Positions 38,526-47,085 of a stretch of DNA of 51,600 nucleotides are shown here, piece after piece (positions within the stretch are counted from its first letter, which is position 1; each line of letters starts with the position of its first letter). The notes beneath the pieces are model-generated. The model was not told the DNA's origin. It saw nothing but the letters and a program-made list of their open reading frames with translations, and did not search any database. Origin of the DNA: Colwellia sp. D2M02 (GTDB taxonomy: Bacteria; Pseudomonadota; Gammaproteobacteria; Enterobacterales; Alteromonadaceae); the NCBI RefSeq assembly GCF_018860755.1, contig NZ_JAHKPW010000057.1:1-51600 (forward strand), given 5' to 3'. The translations under genes were made by a program, and so were the position numbers.

Positions 38526-40943
38526 TTAACGATTCTCTAAGCGGTTAAAATCTAACAAACCCGCAGAGTCACGCTGATAATTTTTATACCAAGCATGTAA
38601 TTTGTCAGCGAACGCCCAGAAATTTTTATCGGTACGTCTCACGGAAAAATTGTCTTTGAGGTGTTGATAATCTTGTTCGGTTTTAAGTTCGCTTACGGCC
38701 TGTATAAAGGCGGTTAGCTGCTCAGTTGTTATTTGGAAAAAAGCATTCGGGTAAGTGCCAACAATACCGCGTAGTACACTTAAGTTATCTTCCTTAGGTA
38801 AGCGGCGTTCGGCTTCTGCAAATAAATGTGCAACATTACTATGAGCAGAGTTACTGATTAAGCTATAAAAATAATCCCCCTCAGGGCTGGTTATTGCAAC
38901 ATAACTTACTTGGGGTAATAAAGTGGCTGGCGCGCCTACTAAGTGCTGTAATTGTGCTAATTTTTGTTCAATACCTTTATGACTTGGAATTTTACCTTGG
39001 TGCTTTGTTTTTGAAGCTCTATTGCGATTTTTATCCTCAATATTGTAATCATTTAGCGCTGAGTGATTAGTATGTTCTGCGATTAAATCATAGAGCTCAA
39101 GTAGAGGGGTGTCGGTTTTATATTGAACTCCTGTTTCTGGTAAGTGATCAAAATTATCTGAGAAAATATAATCTTTGATCTCAGGGTTTGTATCTCTATA
39201 CCAATACTCATGTACCTTACGACGTTGTGCTTTCGGTAAAAGGGTTATGAAATTACCTTCGGCTTCCATCCGTAAGAAGTCCATATAAAGTCGGGTTTTA
39301 AGTTGATGACTAACATTGCCATAAACATCGAAACCAGCGACAAGTAAGTAGTGAATACGCTCTAATAATGAATAAGAAATTACCCAAGCGGTTTTAGGGG
39401 GTTGACCAACAAAACCTTGTAATACCGAAGCGCTATCGAAATGTCTATATACGGTTAATGTTGCATTGGGGTTGCCATTACCTGCCCAAAGTAAGTTTAA
39501 CCCCAGTTCTTGAGGCTTTAAGTTAAGTGATTTTATGTAGTGTAGTTTGTTGGTTAAGTACTCTTGCTGGCTTTTCGCGTATTGGCGCCAGTAGAGCAGT
39601 GAGAGTGTTTTGTCGCTTGTTGCCGCAGGTAATTGTAATAATTCGCTATTATCGGCAATAAAGTCGTTACTGTGGTATTGGTCTAAATAATCGGGATCTA
39701 AAAAAGCGACCCAAAAATGGTCTTCAATAACATTGAGTGCAATTTGTCCTCGACAAACAGGACCCTTAATAAAGTTCATAATAGAGAACTGTGCTTGTTC
39801 AAGTAAAAAGCGATAGCGTGCTTTTGCAGGAATAGCTTTAAAGGTAATAAAGGGGTTTGCAGACGTTTCGAGTGCGTAATCGGGCAGAGCTTCTACCTGA
39901 TAATCAGGTTGATAAAATAGCTCTTTAAGGTAGTTTAATTTAGCTAAACCGAATGGGTAGGGCATATGTCTTTTAGCAACCACCACATTGTTGTTTTTTA
40001 TAAGGCGGTAGTAGAATGGCGCTTTCTTAGTGGGTGGATCAAATGGTCTTCGGCTTTGAATAAGTGCTACTGCTTCTCCAGGAGGCGTGGTAGAACGCAC
40101 TAATTTGAAATAACTATCACTGTTTTCTTGAAAGTATAAATTGGCTAAAAATAAATGCTCAAATAGGTAGCGAGCAATGAGCTTTTCTTTATTTGATTGT
40201 CCGTTAAGTAATTGTTCCCAAAGCATTATCATTTTTTCTTCAGCTTGCGTTGGTGAAGATGGCTCTGGCAATTTAGCCCCTTGCGCTAACCAATTTACTA
40301 AGGTGTTATGTTCTTGAGTTGATAATGCTGGCAATCCATAAGGCATGCCAGCGAGAGGGAAATCTCGCTGGTATTGTTCAAACTCTTCAATGGTTGGGCA
40401 TTGCTGTTCTCGGTCTAATGACAAATCAAAGCTGTTATTAAGTAAAGCATCATCAGGCAATGGGTGTTGTTGTTTAAGTGCAAGCATTCGATAAAAAACG
40501 CTCGCTTGGGTATTAGCCGTAGCACTTTGCTGGCGCTCATTTAGTACTGGGAAAAAACCTTGTGCACGTGTTTTTTGTAGTATGTCACTGTTAATAGAAT
40601 TTAACTCGGTTAACCCTGTTGGTATTTTTCCAGTAAGTAAGCGCTCGCCATTGTAAACTAATTCTTTATTAGCACCGCGCTCTATACCTGAAACATTTTC
40701 CATTTTTAACTGGCATGGTGCATCGTAGCAGGCGTGACAAACCACACAGCGGCTTTCTAAAATAGGTTTTATATTTGTGTGAAAATTCTGTATTTGCGCA
40801 GGAGAAATATTTGTTTGATTTATTCTATTTTCAACATTGGCCTTACCGTAAATTTTATCGTATTCCATTATGCCAATAGCAGCACAACCCGATACCAGTA
40901 ACACAAAGAATAACAGTTTAAAGTGCGTAATAAATCGAAACAT
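38526..40943 (-). CDS. cti: Fatty acid cis/trans isomerase Cti (haem-containing lipoprotein)
   Basis: Cti converts cis- to trans-unsaturated acyl chains in membrane phospholipids as a fast response to solvent or heat stress. The 805-aa product starts at the ATG at 40943, which gives a lipobox signal (LLVSGC, Cys20); an upstream TTG at 40985 would bury it. A c-type haem motif CVVCH is at 66-70, followed by ACYDAPCQLKMENVSG, the family signature. The length fits known Cti proteins (about 750-800 aa). The upstream glyoxalase operon is separated by a terminator, so cti has its own promoter. Confidence 0.93.
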   Translation of the reverse strand: MFRFITHFKLLFFVLLVSGCAAIGIMEYDKIYGKANVENRINQTNISPAQIQNFHTNIKPILESRCVVCHACYDAPCQLKMENVSGIERGANKELVYNGERLLTGKIPTGLTELNSINSDILQKTRAQGFFPVLNERQQSATANTQASVFYRMLALKQQHPLPDDALLNNSFDLSLDREQQCPTIEEFEQYQRDFPLAGMPYGLPALSTQEHNTLVNWLAQGAKLPEPSSPTQAEEKMIMLWEQLLNGQSNKEKLIARYLFEHLFLANLYFQENSDSYFKLVRSTTPPGEAVALIQSRRPFDPPTKKAPFYYRLIKNNNVVVAKRHMPYPFGLAKLNYLKELFYQPDYQVEALPDYALETSANPFITFKAIPAKARYRFLLEQAQFSIMNFIKGPVCRGQIALNVIEDHFWVAFLDPDYLDQYHSNDFIADNSELLQLPAATSDKTLSLLYWRQYAKSQQEYLTNKLHYIKSLNLKPQELGLNLLWAGNGNPNATLTVYRHFDSASVLQGFVGQPPKTAWVISYSLLERIHYLLVAGFDVYGNVSHQLKTRLYMDFLRMEAEGNFITLLPKAQRRKVHEYWYRDTNPEIKDYIFSDNFDHLPETGVQYKTDTPLLELYDLIAEHTNHSALNDYNIEDKNRNRASKTKHQGKIPSHKGIEQKLAQLQHLVGAPATLLPQVSYVAITSPEGDYFYSLISNSAHSNVAHLFAEAERRLPKEDNLSVLRGIVGTYPNAFFQITTEQLTAFIQAVSELKTEQDYQHLKDNFSVRRTDKNFWAFADKLHAWYKNYQRDSAGLLDFNRLENR

Positions 40944-40967
40944 AGAATAAGGTAAGTCGTTAATTGC

Positions 40968-41024
40968 AAAAAAAGTATAAGACAAGTGTAAGCAGCTAAT
41001 GTAGTGCTGTAAAGCTTGTCTTAT
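40968..41024 (-). terminator. Terminator of the FMN reductase/glyoxalase operon
   Basis: The stem ATAAGACAAG / CTTGTCTTAT (10 bp, exact) encloses a 28-base loop with a further short pairing. On the minus strand it is followed by seven T. It starts nine bases after the stop of the last glyoxalase gene and ends before cti. Confidence 0.8.
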
Positions 41025-41032
41025 TTTAAGCT

Positions 41033-41452
41033 CTACTCATAGCGGTTTCTTAAGTTGGGCAGGTCGCTATGGTACTGCACAAACTCTACTTCGTAACCAT
41101 CACAGTCAATAAAGTAAACATTTTCACGATAGGGATCTTCTGCGCCATTTTTATCTATGGCAAAGCCAGCTTGTGCTAAACGATTAATAACCCCTTGTAG
41201 GTCATCAGTAACAAAAGCAAAGTGTGCTAAACCAACTTGATGACCTGTTAGGTCTCTATTGTCGCCAACGCCATTGTCATTTAAGGCAATGTACTGGGAG
41301 TCATCACCAAAATGTAGCCAGTTTCGTGACTTTCCGTACCACTGACCTTGGCCACCGCCTCTAACCTCCCAGTGGGGAAATACCGCCTTATAAAAGCTTA
41401 AACTTTTTTCTATATCAGTTACGACTAGATTAACGTGCTCTAATTTAATCAT
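41033..41452 (-). CDS. VOC superfamily (glyoxalase-like) protein
   Basis: A 139-aa protein of the vicinal-oxygen-chelate fold, with paired beta-alpha-beta-beta-beta units: MIKLEHVNLVVTDIEKSLSF as the first and GLAHFAFVTDDLQGVINRLA as the second. Metal-ligand candidates are His6, His in GLAHFAF, and Glu in YEVEFVQ. AGGAG precedes the start. It is the third gene of the operon with FMN reductase. Possible activities are glyoxalase, dioxygenase or thiol-transferase; the sequence does not decide. Confidence 0.87.
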   Translation of the reverse strand: MIKLEHVNLVVTDIEKSLSFYKAVFPHWEVRGGGQGQWYGKSRNWLHFGDDSQYIALNDNGVGDNRDLTGHQVGLAHFAFVTDDLQGVINRLAQAGFAIDKNGAEDPYRENVYFIDCDGYEVEFVQYHSDLPNLRNRYE

Positions 41453-41496
41453 ATTATTCTCCTATTTTTTATTAAGGTGCTCGTTATTGAGCTAGG

Positions 41497-41868
41497 CTAG
41501 GTGATTCTCCACGGTGGATATAACCGGTTTTCCCCTGCCCAATATAATTTTATTTTATTGCCGCTGGGATCTAACAGCGTTGCTTCGCGCCATAAGTAGC
41601 TCTTATTGGTTGGTAGCTCCTCAAATTGAACGCCTAACCCGATTAACTCTGTTACCCAAGCATCTAACCCTTGATGTTCAAAATAAATAATCGCGCCGTT
41701 ATTAAAGCTTTCTTGCGTTAGAGCGAGTGAAAAACTAGCGCCGTCATCAGGGCATGAGAATCGCGCATAATGTGGTGTATCTACAATCAGTAAAAAGCCA
41801 AGGCGACGATAAAAATTAGTGCTTTCAGTCATATTCTTTACCGGTAAAGTAACTTGATTCATGTTCAT
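41497..41868 (-). CDS. VOC superfamily (glyoxalase-like) protein
   Basis: A 123-aa vicinal-oxygen-chelate protein: MNMNQVTLPVKNMTESTNFY followed by RRLGFLLIVDTPHYARF, and the C-terminal WREATLLDPSGNKIKLYWAGE motif. The start at 41868 follows AAGGAG at six bases; an upstream ATG at 41910 would overlap the FMN reductase gene. Residue 5 of the usual His ligand position is Gln, so metal binding may differ from its neighbour. Second gene of the operon. Confidence 0.85.
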   Translation of the reverse strand: MNMNQVTLPVKNMTESTNFYRRLGFLLIVDTPHYARFSCPDDGASFSLALTQESFNNGAIIYFEHQGLDAWVTELIGLGVQFEELPTNKSYLWREATLLDPSGNKIKLYWAGENRLYPPWRIT

Positions 41869-41881
41869 TAGGTGCTCCTTA

Positions 41882-42514
41882 TTACATCCCGTAAGTGTAT
41901 AATTCTTCATTGTTAAATGGTTGCTCAGAAAGGTTTTTTCGGAGGTTTTTCAAGGCGCTGGCATAATGGAATAACGTATGTATGCTATAAGCGATACGAT
42001 GGCGAAGCCGTTTATCACGAGAGGAAAGATCAAGCTTGACGTTGTTATTTTCAAAACGGGCATCGTTTAATACCTCTTCAACATTTCTGATGATGAGGTG
42101 ATCGGGAATGGCAACTAATTTATTATTACTAAATGCATTCATTCGTAGCTCTGCAATAGGGTAGGCGCCACTAACCCCGTTAACAACAGAAACAATTAAT
42201 ACCGGTTTATGACCAGTTTCGTGCATTTGACACATCATTAGAAAATTTTTGAGTAAGGGGGAGGCTGTTCCACCCCATTCGGGGGTGACTACAACCAATG
42301 CATCGGCATCGGTTAGTTGTTTACTTAAACGTGCCCAGTTACTTTGCGGGTTAAATTTACTCTCATCGCAGCCATCCCACATTGGTAACGCTTGCTGGTA
42401 TAAGTCTATATGTTCTATATCGGTAAATTGTTCACTGTTTTTTGATAAATAAATGGCAACTTTTTCACTTTCTGATTGAGATCGTTGACTACTACTAACA
42501 ATAATTAATTTCAT
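41882..42514 (-). CDS. NADPH-dependent FMN reductase family protein
   Basis: A 210-aa flavodoxin-like protein. MKLIIVSSSQRSQSESEKVA gives the phosphate-binding loop, and VVTPEWGGTASPLLKNFL is the diagnostic FMN-contact motif (usually PEYNGS). The start at 42514 follows GGGAGAG. It is the first gene of an operon with two VOC proteins. It is divergent from a SufR-like cysteine-rich regulator across a repeat-rich region, which suggests a redox or electrophile response. Confidence 0.88.
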   Translation of the reverse strand: MKLIIVSSSQRSQSESEKVAIYLSKNSEQFTDIEHIDLYQQALPMWDGCDESKFNPQSNWARLSKQLTDADALVVVTPEWGGTASPLLKNFLMMCQMHETGHKPVLIVSVVNGVSGAYPIAELRMNAFSNNKLVAIPDHLIIRNVEEVLNDARFENNNVKLDLSSRDKRLRHRIAYSIHTLFHYASALKNLRKNLSEQPFNNEELYTYGM

Positions 42515-42541
42515 ATTACTCTCCCATTGATATAAAAAAAC

Positions 42542-42640
42542 CATTAAGTAAATTTTTTTGTTTACTTAATGTTTAATAAAGTAAAATGTTTATTTAATTA
42601 AGTCAACAAAATAATAAATAAAAAAGTTTATTTAATAATG
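42542..42640. promoter_or_regulatory. Repeat array between FMN reductase operon and SufR-like gene, likely operators
   Basis: The core GTTTAYTTAAT occurs three times in direct orientation, at 42560-42571, 42588-42600 and 42626-42640. An inverted copy, CATTAAGTAAA, at 42542-42552 pairs perfectly (11 bp) with the first direct copy. Copy spacings are 28 and 38 bases. The array fills the region between the two divergent genes, as expected for autoregulation by the adjacent regulator. Confidence 0.65.
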
Positions 42641-42701
42641 AAGTTGTTGCAAATATGATTAATAATAGTGAGTAAGCATGAGCTGATATTTAGGAGTGGT
42701 G

Positions 42702-43319
42702 ATGAAAACACATGAAAAAATAATGCAATTATTAAAAGTGCAGGGCGCGCTAACCGCTAAAGCACTTGCTGCAGAACTTGATTTAACCACTATGGGTGTT
42801 CGCCAGCATGTTCAAGCGTTGGAAGAATCTGGAGAAGTTAGCTTTAGAGATGAAAAAGCGCCTCGAGGTAGACCAACACGTTATTGGTTTCTTACAGAAA
42901 AAAGTAATGAATATTTTGGTGACCGACATAATGAACTTACCGTGCAATTAATTGATTCGGTGGTGACATTATTTGGCGACGAAGGCCTAGAAAAAATTAT
43001 TGCTCACCGAGAAAGCGAGACCATGAGCAACTACCGTGTAGCCTTAGCTGATAGGTACGGTATTAAAGAAAAGCTAACCATGTTAGCTAAGTTGCGTACA
43101 GCAGAGGGGTATATGGCAAGTGTTGAGCAACAAGATGAAGTGTTTTGGCTGATTGAAAATCATTGCCCTATTTGTGCAGCAGCTAGTAAATGTTTGAATT
43201 TTTGCCGTTCAGAGCTACAAATGTTTCAAACATTGTTGAGTGAGGTTGCCACCGTGAGCAGAGAAGAACATATTATTGAAGGGGCGAGGCGCTGCGCTTA
43301 TAAAGTAATGCCTATTTAA
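42702..43319 (+). CDS. SufR-like winged-helix regulator with a cysteine cluster
   Basis: A 205-aa regulator. Residues 3-60 are a DeoR/ArsR-like winged helix (LTAKALAAELDLTTMGVRQHVQALE) ending in the RGRPTRYWFLTEK wing. The C-terminal part holds cysteines at 155, 158, 164, 168 and 198 in an NHCPICAAASKCLNFC ... RRCAYKV arrangement, resembling the Fe-S cluster region of SufR-type regulators. TAGGAG lies five bases before the ATG at 42702. Divergent from the FMN reductase/glyoxalase operon, which it probably controls according to redox or iron state. Confidence 0.85.
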   Translation: MKTHEKIMQLLKVQGALTAKALAAELDLTTMGVRQHVQALEESGEVSFRDEKAPRGRPTRYWFLTEKSNEYFGDRHNELTVQLIDSVVTLFGDEGLEKIIAHRESETMSNYRVALADRYGIKEKLTMLAKLRTAEGYMASVEQQDEVFWLIENHCPICAAASKCLNFCRSELQMFQTLLSEVATVSREEHIIEGARRCAYKVMPI

Positions 43320-43339
43320 TAGCGATTTTTTTTGCGCTA

Positions 43340-44578
43340 CTATTCGCTTTTAAATGAGTAAATAAAATGTGCTCCTTTACCGCTATTATCCACGCTAATA
43401 TCGCCTTGAAGTTTGTCTTTAATAAGCTTAGAAATAATGGACATGCCTAAGCCTATTCCTCCCTTATCACGGGCTGTTGTGTAAAAAGGCTCAAATACAT
43501 GCTGAGCAGCAGCATCAGAAAGCCCAGCACCATTATCACGATAATTCACTGCTATCTCGTTAGCTGATTTTCGAGCTATTTCAATGGTAATCTCATTACT
43601 GGTACTCATGCTGTTTGATTCAGAGAAACCATGGCATGCGCTATTACTGATTAAGTTTGTGATGATTTGCGCGTGGATTCCAGGGTAGGTTTTCACCAAA
43701 ATACTATCATCACACTCTAGCGTCAATGTGATTTGTTGGGGCTTTAATAGCGCGCGTAATGTTGATATTACTTTTTGATAGTAATCTTTAACGTTAATGT
43801 TTTCTAGCTCTAATCTATGTTGATCTGTCGCAGTTTTTTTGAAGTTTTCTATGAGCTTTTTAGCCCGCTCTAAATTTTCTCCTTGCATTGCCAAGGCACT
43901 TTCAGTGGCTTCAATATAGTGATTCATGGCCGATAAGGTTAAATCTTGATTTTTGATATGCAAAGCGAGATTTTGACATTCACCCTCTAAAATACTGTGT
44001 GTTGTAATTGCAATACCTAGCGGAGTGTTCACTTCATGGGTTATACCCGCAACTAAACTTCCAAGCGAAGCCATTTTTTCTGATGTTTGCAATTGGTTCT
44101 TTAATAATTGCTGGTCATGTAAGTGGTTCAGCTCGGCAGATAGTCTATTTGAAATGCCATTAAACACCTCCACTATTTCATCTTTATTATTAATGACCTC
44201 TCTGTACATGACACAGAGTATACCAATACACTCACCATTAATTCCTTTGATTGGTGTTCCTAGGTAGGTCTTGATAATTGAATCATTCAATCGCTTGTCT
44301 TTAGGAAAATCAGTACTAACATTATTAGTGTAATAGGAAATTTCATTGGTGCTTTCGGCGCAAGGAGTACCAGCTAAGGTGTATGTGAAATTATCTTCTA
44401 CTTCGTGATTTTTCACGTTAATAATGGTTGTAGCGGTAATTTGTTTATCATCAACGCTGGCAATAATACATTGATCAGGCTTGAGTAAGTCACTTAAAGA
44501 CAAGGCTATACTTTTAAAAAAGGCGTTACCATAGCTATTTGAAATAGACTCAAAAACACTACAAACTATGCTGGACAT
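43340..44578 (-). CDS. GAF-domain sensor histidine kinase (soluble)
   Basis: A 412-aa kinase with no membrane helix. A GAF-like sensor domain spans about 10-150. A short coiled coil leads to the phospho-acceptor His181 (SLVAGITHEVNTPLGI). The HATPase domain follows: N-box ITNLISNSACHG, G1 DNGAGLSD and G2 GGIGLGMSII. The THEVNTPLG form of the H-box is typical of the HWE/NtrB-like subgroup used in marine gammaproteobacteria. No response regulator gene is adjacent, so it is an orphan. It converges with the SufR-like gene. Confidence 0.9.
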   Translation of the reverse strand: MSSIVCSVFESISNSYGNAFFKSIALSLSDLLKPDQCIIASVDDKQITATTIINVKNHEVEDNFTYTLAGTPCAESTNEISYYTNNVSTDFPKDKRLNDSIIKTYLGTPIKGINGECIGILCVMYREVINNKDEIVEVFNGISNRLSAELNHLHDQQLLKNQLQTSEKMASLGSLVAGITHEVNTPLGIAITTHSILEGECQNLALHIKNQDLTLSAMNHYIEATESALAMQGENLERAKKLIENFKKTATDQHRLELENINVKDYYQKVISTLRALLKPQQITLTLECDDSILVKTYPGIHAQIITNLISNSACHGFSESNSMSTSNEITIEIARKSANEIAVNYRDNGAGLSDAAAQHVFEPFYTTARDKGGIGLGMSIISKLIKDKLQGDISVDNSGKGAHFIYSFKSE

Positions 44579-44816
44579 TACTAATCCTGTTTATTTTTTA
44601 TTTTATAACTATGGCAGAATATACTTTTTTTTCCATAAAACCGTTAATCAATAAGTAGATATCGTTCAATACTTCATCAATAACTTTGTTGATCTAATAC
44701 AAACTTAGCTCGGTTATTGTACTTTTCGCTCTCATCTTGTATGAATATTGTTTTTTTTTAGTTAATATTAGGTAAATGCTTGTTATTTGAGCACCTCAAT
44801 TGTGAAGTATGAAATT

Positions 44817-45545
44817 ATGCCCCATTATAAATATTTACATCGTCAAACGGTTATTCGTGATGCTTTATGGCTGAGCGCGATTAACGTACTGCTATTTATT
44901 ATTTATGCTAAATACGATTTTTTTGAGTGGGTTTTAGATCAAGTAGAACAATACGAGTATTTAGAATTAGATGAAATTTTGCCGCTAACAGCAAGCTTAA
45001 CCATTAGCTTACTAATTTTTACTTATCGTCGTATGGTTGAGTTAGGCAAAATAAGTCAGGCTTTTGAGAATTTAGCTAAGTATGACCCTTTAACGAATAC
45101 TCTCAATAGGCGAGCAGGGTACATTTTACTACAACAATTTAATGACAGCGCTATCAATAAAAATGAGAGCTATAGTTTATTACAGTTGGATTTAGATGAC
45201 TTTAAACGTATTAATGACTTATACGGCTCAAGTATTGGTGATGAAGTTTTAATTAACCTTGCTAACTTGATTAAGCAACAAGTCCCTAGCGATGCTGAAA
45301 TAATTCATTGGCATAGTGATAACTTTATTATTGCTATGCCAAGTACTAAACAAGCTCCTTTTGAGTTAGCAAATACCTTACGCTATGCTATTGAAGAAAA
45401 GCTTTTTGCTGCAGATAAAATTACTTGCAGCATAGGCTTAACAATGTGGCAATCAGGTACTTCTCTTGCAGATATGCTGCTTAATGTTGAAGATGCACTA
45501 TTAGATGCAAAAGCTGCGAATAAGAACACCGTTAAAGTAGCTTAA
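44817..45545 (+). CDS. Membrane protein with degenerate GGDEF domain
   Basis: A 242-aa protein (ATG at 44817; TTG at 44787 or GTG at 44802 are alternatives). Two membrane helices lie at about 14-35 and 57-75, then a GGDEF-fold domain with intact early motifs (DPLTNTLNRRAGY, LLQLDLDDFKRINDLYG, SIGDEVL). The catalytic loop reads HWHSDNF instead of RxGGDEF, so cyclase activity is very unlikely. It may bind c-di-GMP or GTP, or act by protein contact. No partner EAL domain is encoded nearby. Confidence 0.85.
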   Translation: MPHYKYLHRQTVIRDALWLSAINVLLFIIYAKYDFFEWVLDQVEQYEYLELDEILPLTASLTISLLIFTYRRMVELGKISQAFENLAKYDPLTNTLNRRAGYILLQQFNDSAINKNESYSLLQLDLDDFKRINDLYGSSIGDEVLINLANLIKQQVPSDAEIIHWHSDNFIIAMPSTKQAPFELANTLRYAIEEKLFAADKITCSIGLTMWQSGTSLADMLLNVEDALLDAKAANKNTVKVA

Positions 45546-45570
45546 CGGTGTAGTGCTTATTTTATACGAT

Positions 45571-46494
45571 TTACTCTGCTTTTGTCGAAGGCAATAAATG
45601 CACATCGCGCTGTGGGAATGGAATGGTAATATTTTCTTGTTCAAAGGCGAGGTAAATAGCTTCATACGCGCGATATTTTGCACTATAAAGCTGCGTGGTT
45701 GGGATCCATAAACGTATACCAATATTAATGGCGCTGTCAGCAAACTCATCAATACCGAGTTGAATTTTTATTTCGTCACCAAAAATATCTAGTTTTTTTA
45801 ACGTGCTTTCAATGAGCTGTATAATTACCATTGGGTTATCGTCGTACGAAATCCCCACTTTTAGTTTTAATAACGTCTTTTTTCGTGAGTTATGTAAAAC
45901 TTCTCCAACAATATGCTTATTGGGTATAGTAATTTCGGCATTATCTTCATCTTCAATGACGGTATAAGCTAATAATACTTCTTTTACCACACCGGTAACG
46001 CCTTGTACTTCAATAGTATCGCCAACGACAAAAGGTCTAATCAAAATAATATTAAATCCGGCAGCATAGTTGGCTAATAGCCCTTGTAGTGCTAAACCTG
46101 CACCTAAAGAAATGGCACCAATAGCTGCAATAAATGGCGTAACACTAATACCTAACTTACTTAATGCGACTATCGTAATCATAACCACAATCGCCATTTT
46201 AGCAGTACTTGCTAAAAATCGACTTAATGTCACATCAAGGTTTTGACGTTCACAAAGCTTTAATACGGTATTGGCTATTTTCCCGGCAACAAAATAACCC
46301 AGTAAAAATATGATTAATGCACCAATTAATTGAAAACTATAGTTGGTGAAAAAATTAATGATTATTCTATATATTTCAGATACCTGATCTAATTCAGTTT
46401 GTATTAAATCAGTGGATAATAGGTTTTTAGATGAAGTGACTGTATCGGTTGTATTTGTAGTTGGCTCGGTGATATTACCTATATCAGTAAACAT
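45571..46494 (-). CDS. MscS-family mechanosensitive channel
   Basis: A 307-aa small-conductance channel that releases solutes on hypo-osmotic shock. Three membrane helices lie at about 53-73, 98-113 and 117-143; the pore helix has the Gly/Ala pattern AAIGAISLGAGLALQGLLANYAAG. The MscS beta-domain follows (FVVGDTIEVQGVTGVVKEV) and the C-terminal alpha-beta domain ends FPQRDVHLL. The length is close to E. coli MscS (286). Probably monocistronic. Confidence 0.95.
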   Translation of the reverse strand: MFTDIGNITEPTTNTTDTVTSSKNLLSTDLIQTELDQVSEIYRIIINFFTNYSFQLIGALIIFLLGYFVAGKIANTVLKLCERQNLDVTLSRFLASTAKMAIVVMITIVALSKLGISVTPFIAAIGAISLGAGLALQGLLANYAAGFNIILIRPFVVGDTIEVQGVTGVVKEVLLAYTVIEDEDNAEITIPNKHIVGEVLHNSRKKTLLKLKVGISYDDNPMVIIQLIESTLKKLDIFGDEIKIQLGIDEFADSAINIGIRLWIPTTQLYSAKYRAYEAIYLAFEQENITIPFPQRDVHLLPSTKAE

Positions 46495-46578
46495 ATTTTC
46501 TTGTCCTTGAGGGAAAAGCTACATCATACCGATATTTATGTTTTTGACACTAATAAAATAACCTTTAGTGTAATTTAT

Positions 46579-46616
46579 AAGCTACTTGAGTAAGGTAATA
46601 AGGTATCAAGTAGCTT
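46579..46616 (-). terminator. Inverted repeat downstream of rpmJ, possible terminator
   Basis: The arms AAGCTACTTGA (46579-46589) and TCAAGTAGCTT (46606-46616) are exact 11-bp reverse complements with a 16-base loop, 25 bases after the rpmJ stop on the minus strand. The following T tract is broken, so termination strength is uncertain. Confidence 0.55.
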
Positions 46617-46640
46617 TAGACTGATTGTTTCTTTTTGATG

Positions 46641-46781
46641 TTACTTATTCTTTGCCTTTCCTTGAACTGCTTTGAATCGAGGGTTTTCTTTACAAATAAC
46701 ATAAACACGGCCGCGGCGCTTAACTACTTGGCAACCAGGGTGTCTTGTTTTTGCTGATTTTAATGAGCTAAGTACTTTCAT
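46641..46781 (-). CDS. rpmJ: Ribosomal protein bL36, zinc-free type B
   Basis: A 46-aa protein beginning [20 protein letters not shown] and continuing [20 protein letters not shown], the bL36 fold. Zinc-type bL36 has a CxxC plus Cys and His; here only Cys17 and Cys30 remain, so the zinc site is lost. This is the YkgO-type paralogue that replaces the zinc form when zinc is scarce. The start lies two bases after the end of the rpmE2 gene in transcription order. It is too short for many ORF finders. Confidence 0.9.
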   Translation of the reverse strand: MKVLSSLKSAKTRHPGCQVVKRRGRVYVICKENPRFKAVQGKAKNK

Positions 46782-46783
46782 TG

Positions 46784-47044
46784 TTATCCCTTTTTTGAAC
46801 TTGTGACTTTGAACTTCTGGTTAAACTTGGCCACACGACCGTCTGATTTAGTTTGTGTTTGCTTACCAGTATAAAAAGGGTGGCTTGCACTTGATGTATC
46901 TAAATAACATACCGGGTAGTCTTTACCATCGTGCCATTTCATGGTTTGGCTCGATTGATAAGTCGAACGAATCATAAAGGATGTATTGGCTGACGTATCG
47001 TGAAAGATAACGGATTTATATTCTGGGTGAATGTCTGGTTTCAT
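46784..47044 (-). CDS. rpmE2: Ribosomal protein bL31, zinc-free type B
   Basis: An 86-aa bL31B (YkgM-type). The N-terminus [20 protein letters not shown] and the [20 protein letters not shown] motif are typical. The cysteine pairs of zinc-binding bL31 are absent; only one Cys remains. Such paralogues are expressed in zinc starvation and free zinc from the ribosome. GAGG precedes the start. A Zur-like box lies 27 bases upstream. rpmJ type B follows in the same operon. Confidence 0.93.
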   Translation of the reverse strand: MKPDIHPEYKSVIFHDTSANTSFMIRSTYQSSQTMKWHDGKDYPVCYLDTSSASHPFYTGKQTQTKSDGRVAKFNQKFKVTSSKKG

Positions 47045-47070
47045 AAGATCCTCAACGCGTTTTTAAAGTT

Positions 47071-47085
47071 GTGATAATATAACAC
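47071..47085 (-). promoter_or_regulatory. Zur-like operator upstream of rpmE2-rpmJ
   Basis: On the minus strand GTGTTATATTATCAC is a near-palindrome resembling the gammaproteobacterial Zur box (GTTATA-type core as at znuABC). TATATT within it can serve as -10, with TTACAT 17 bases upstream as -35. Zur with zinc would repress the operon. Confidence 0.7.
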
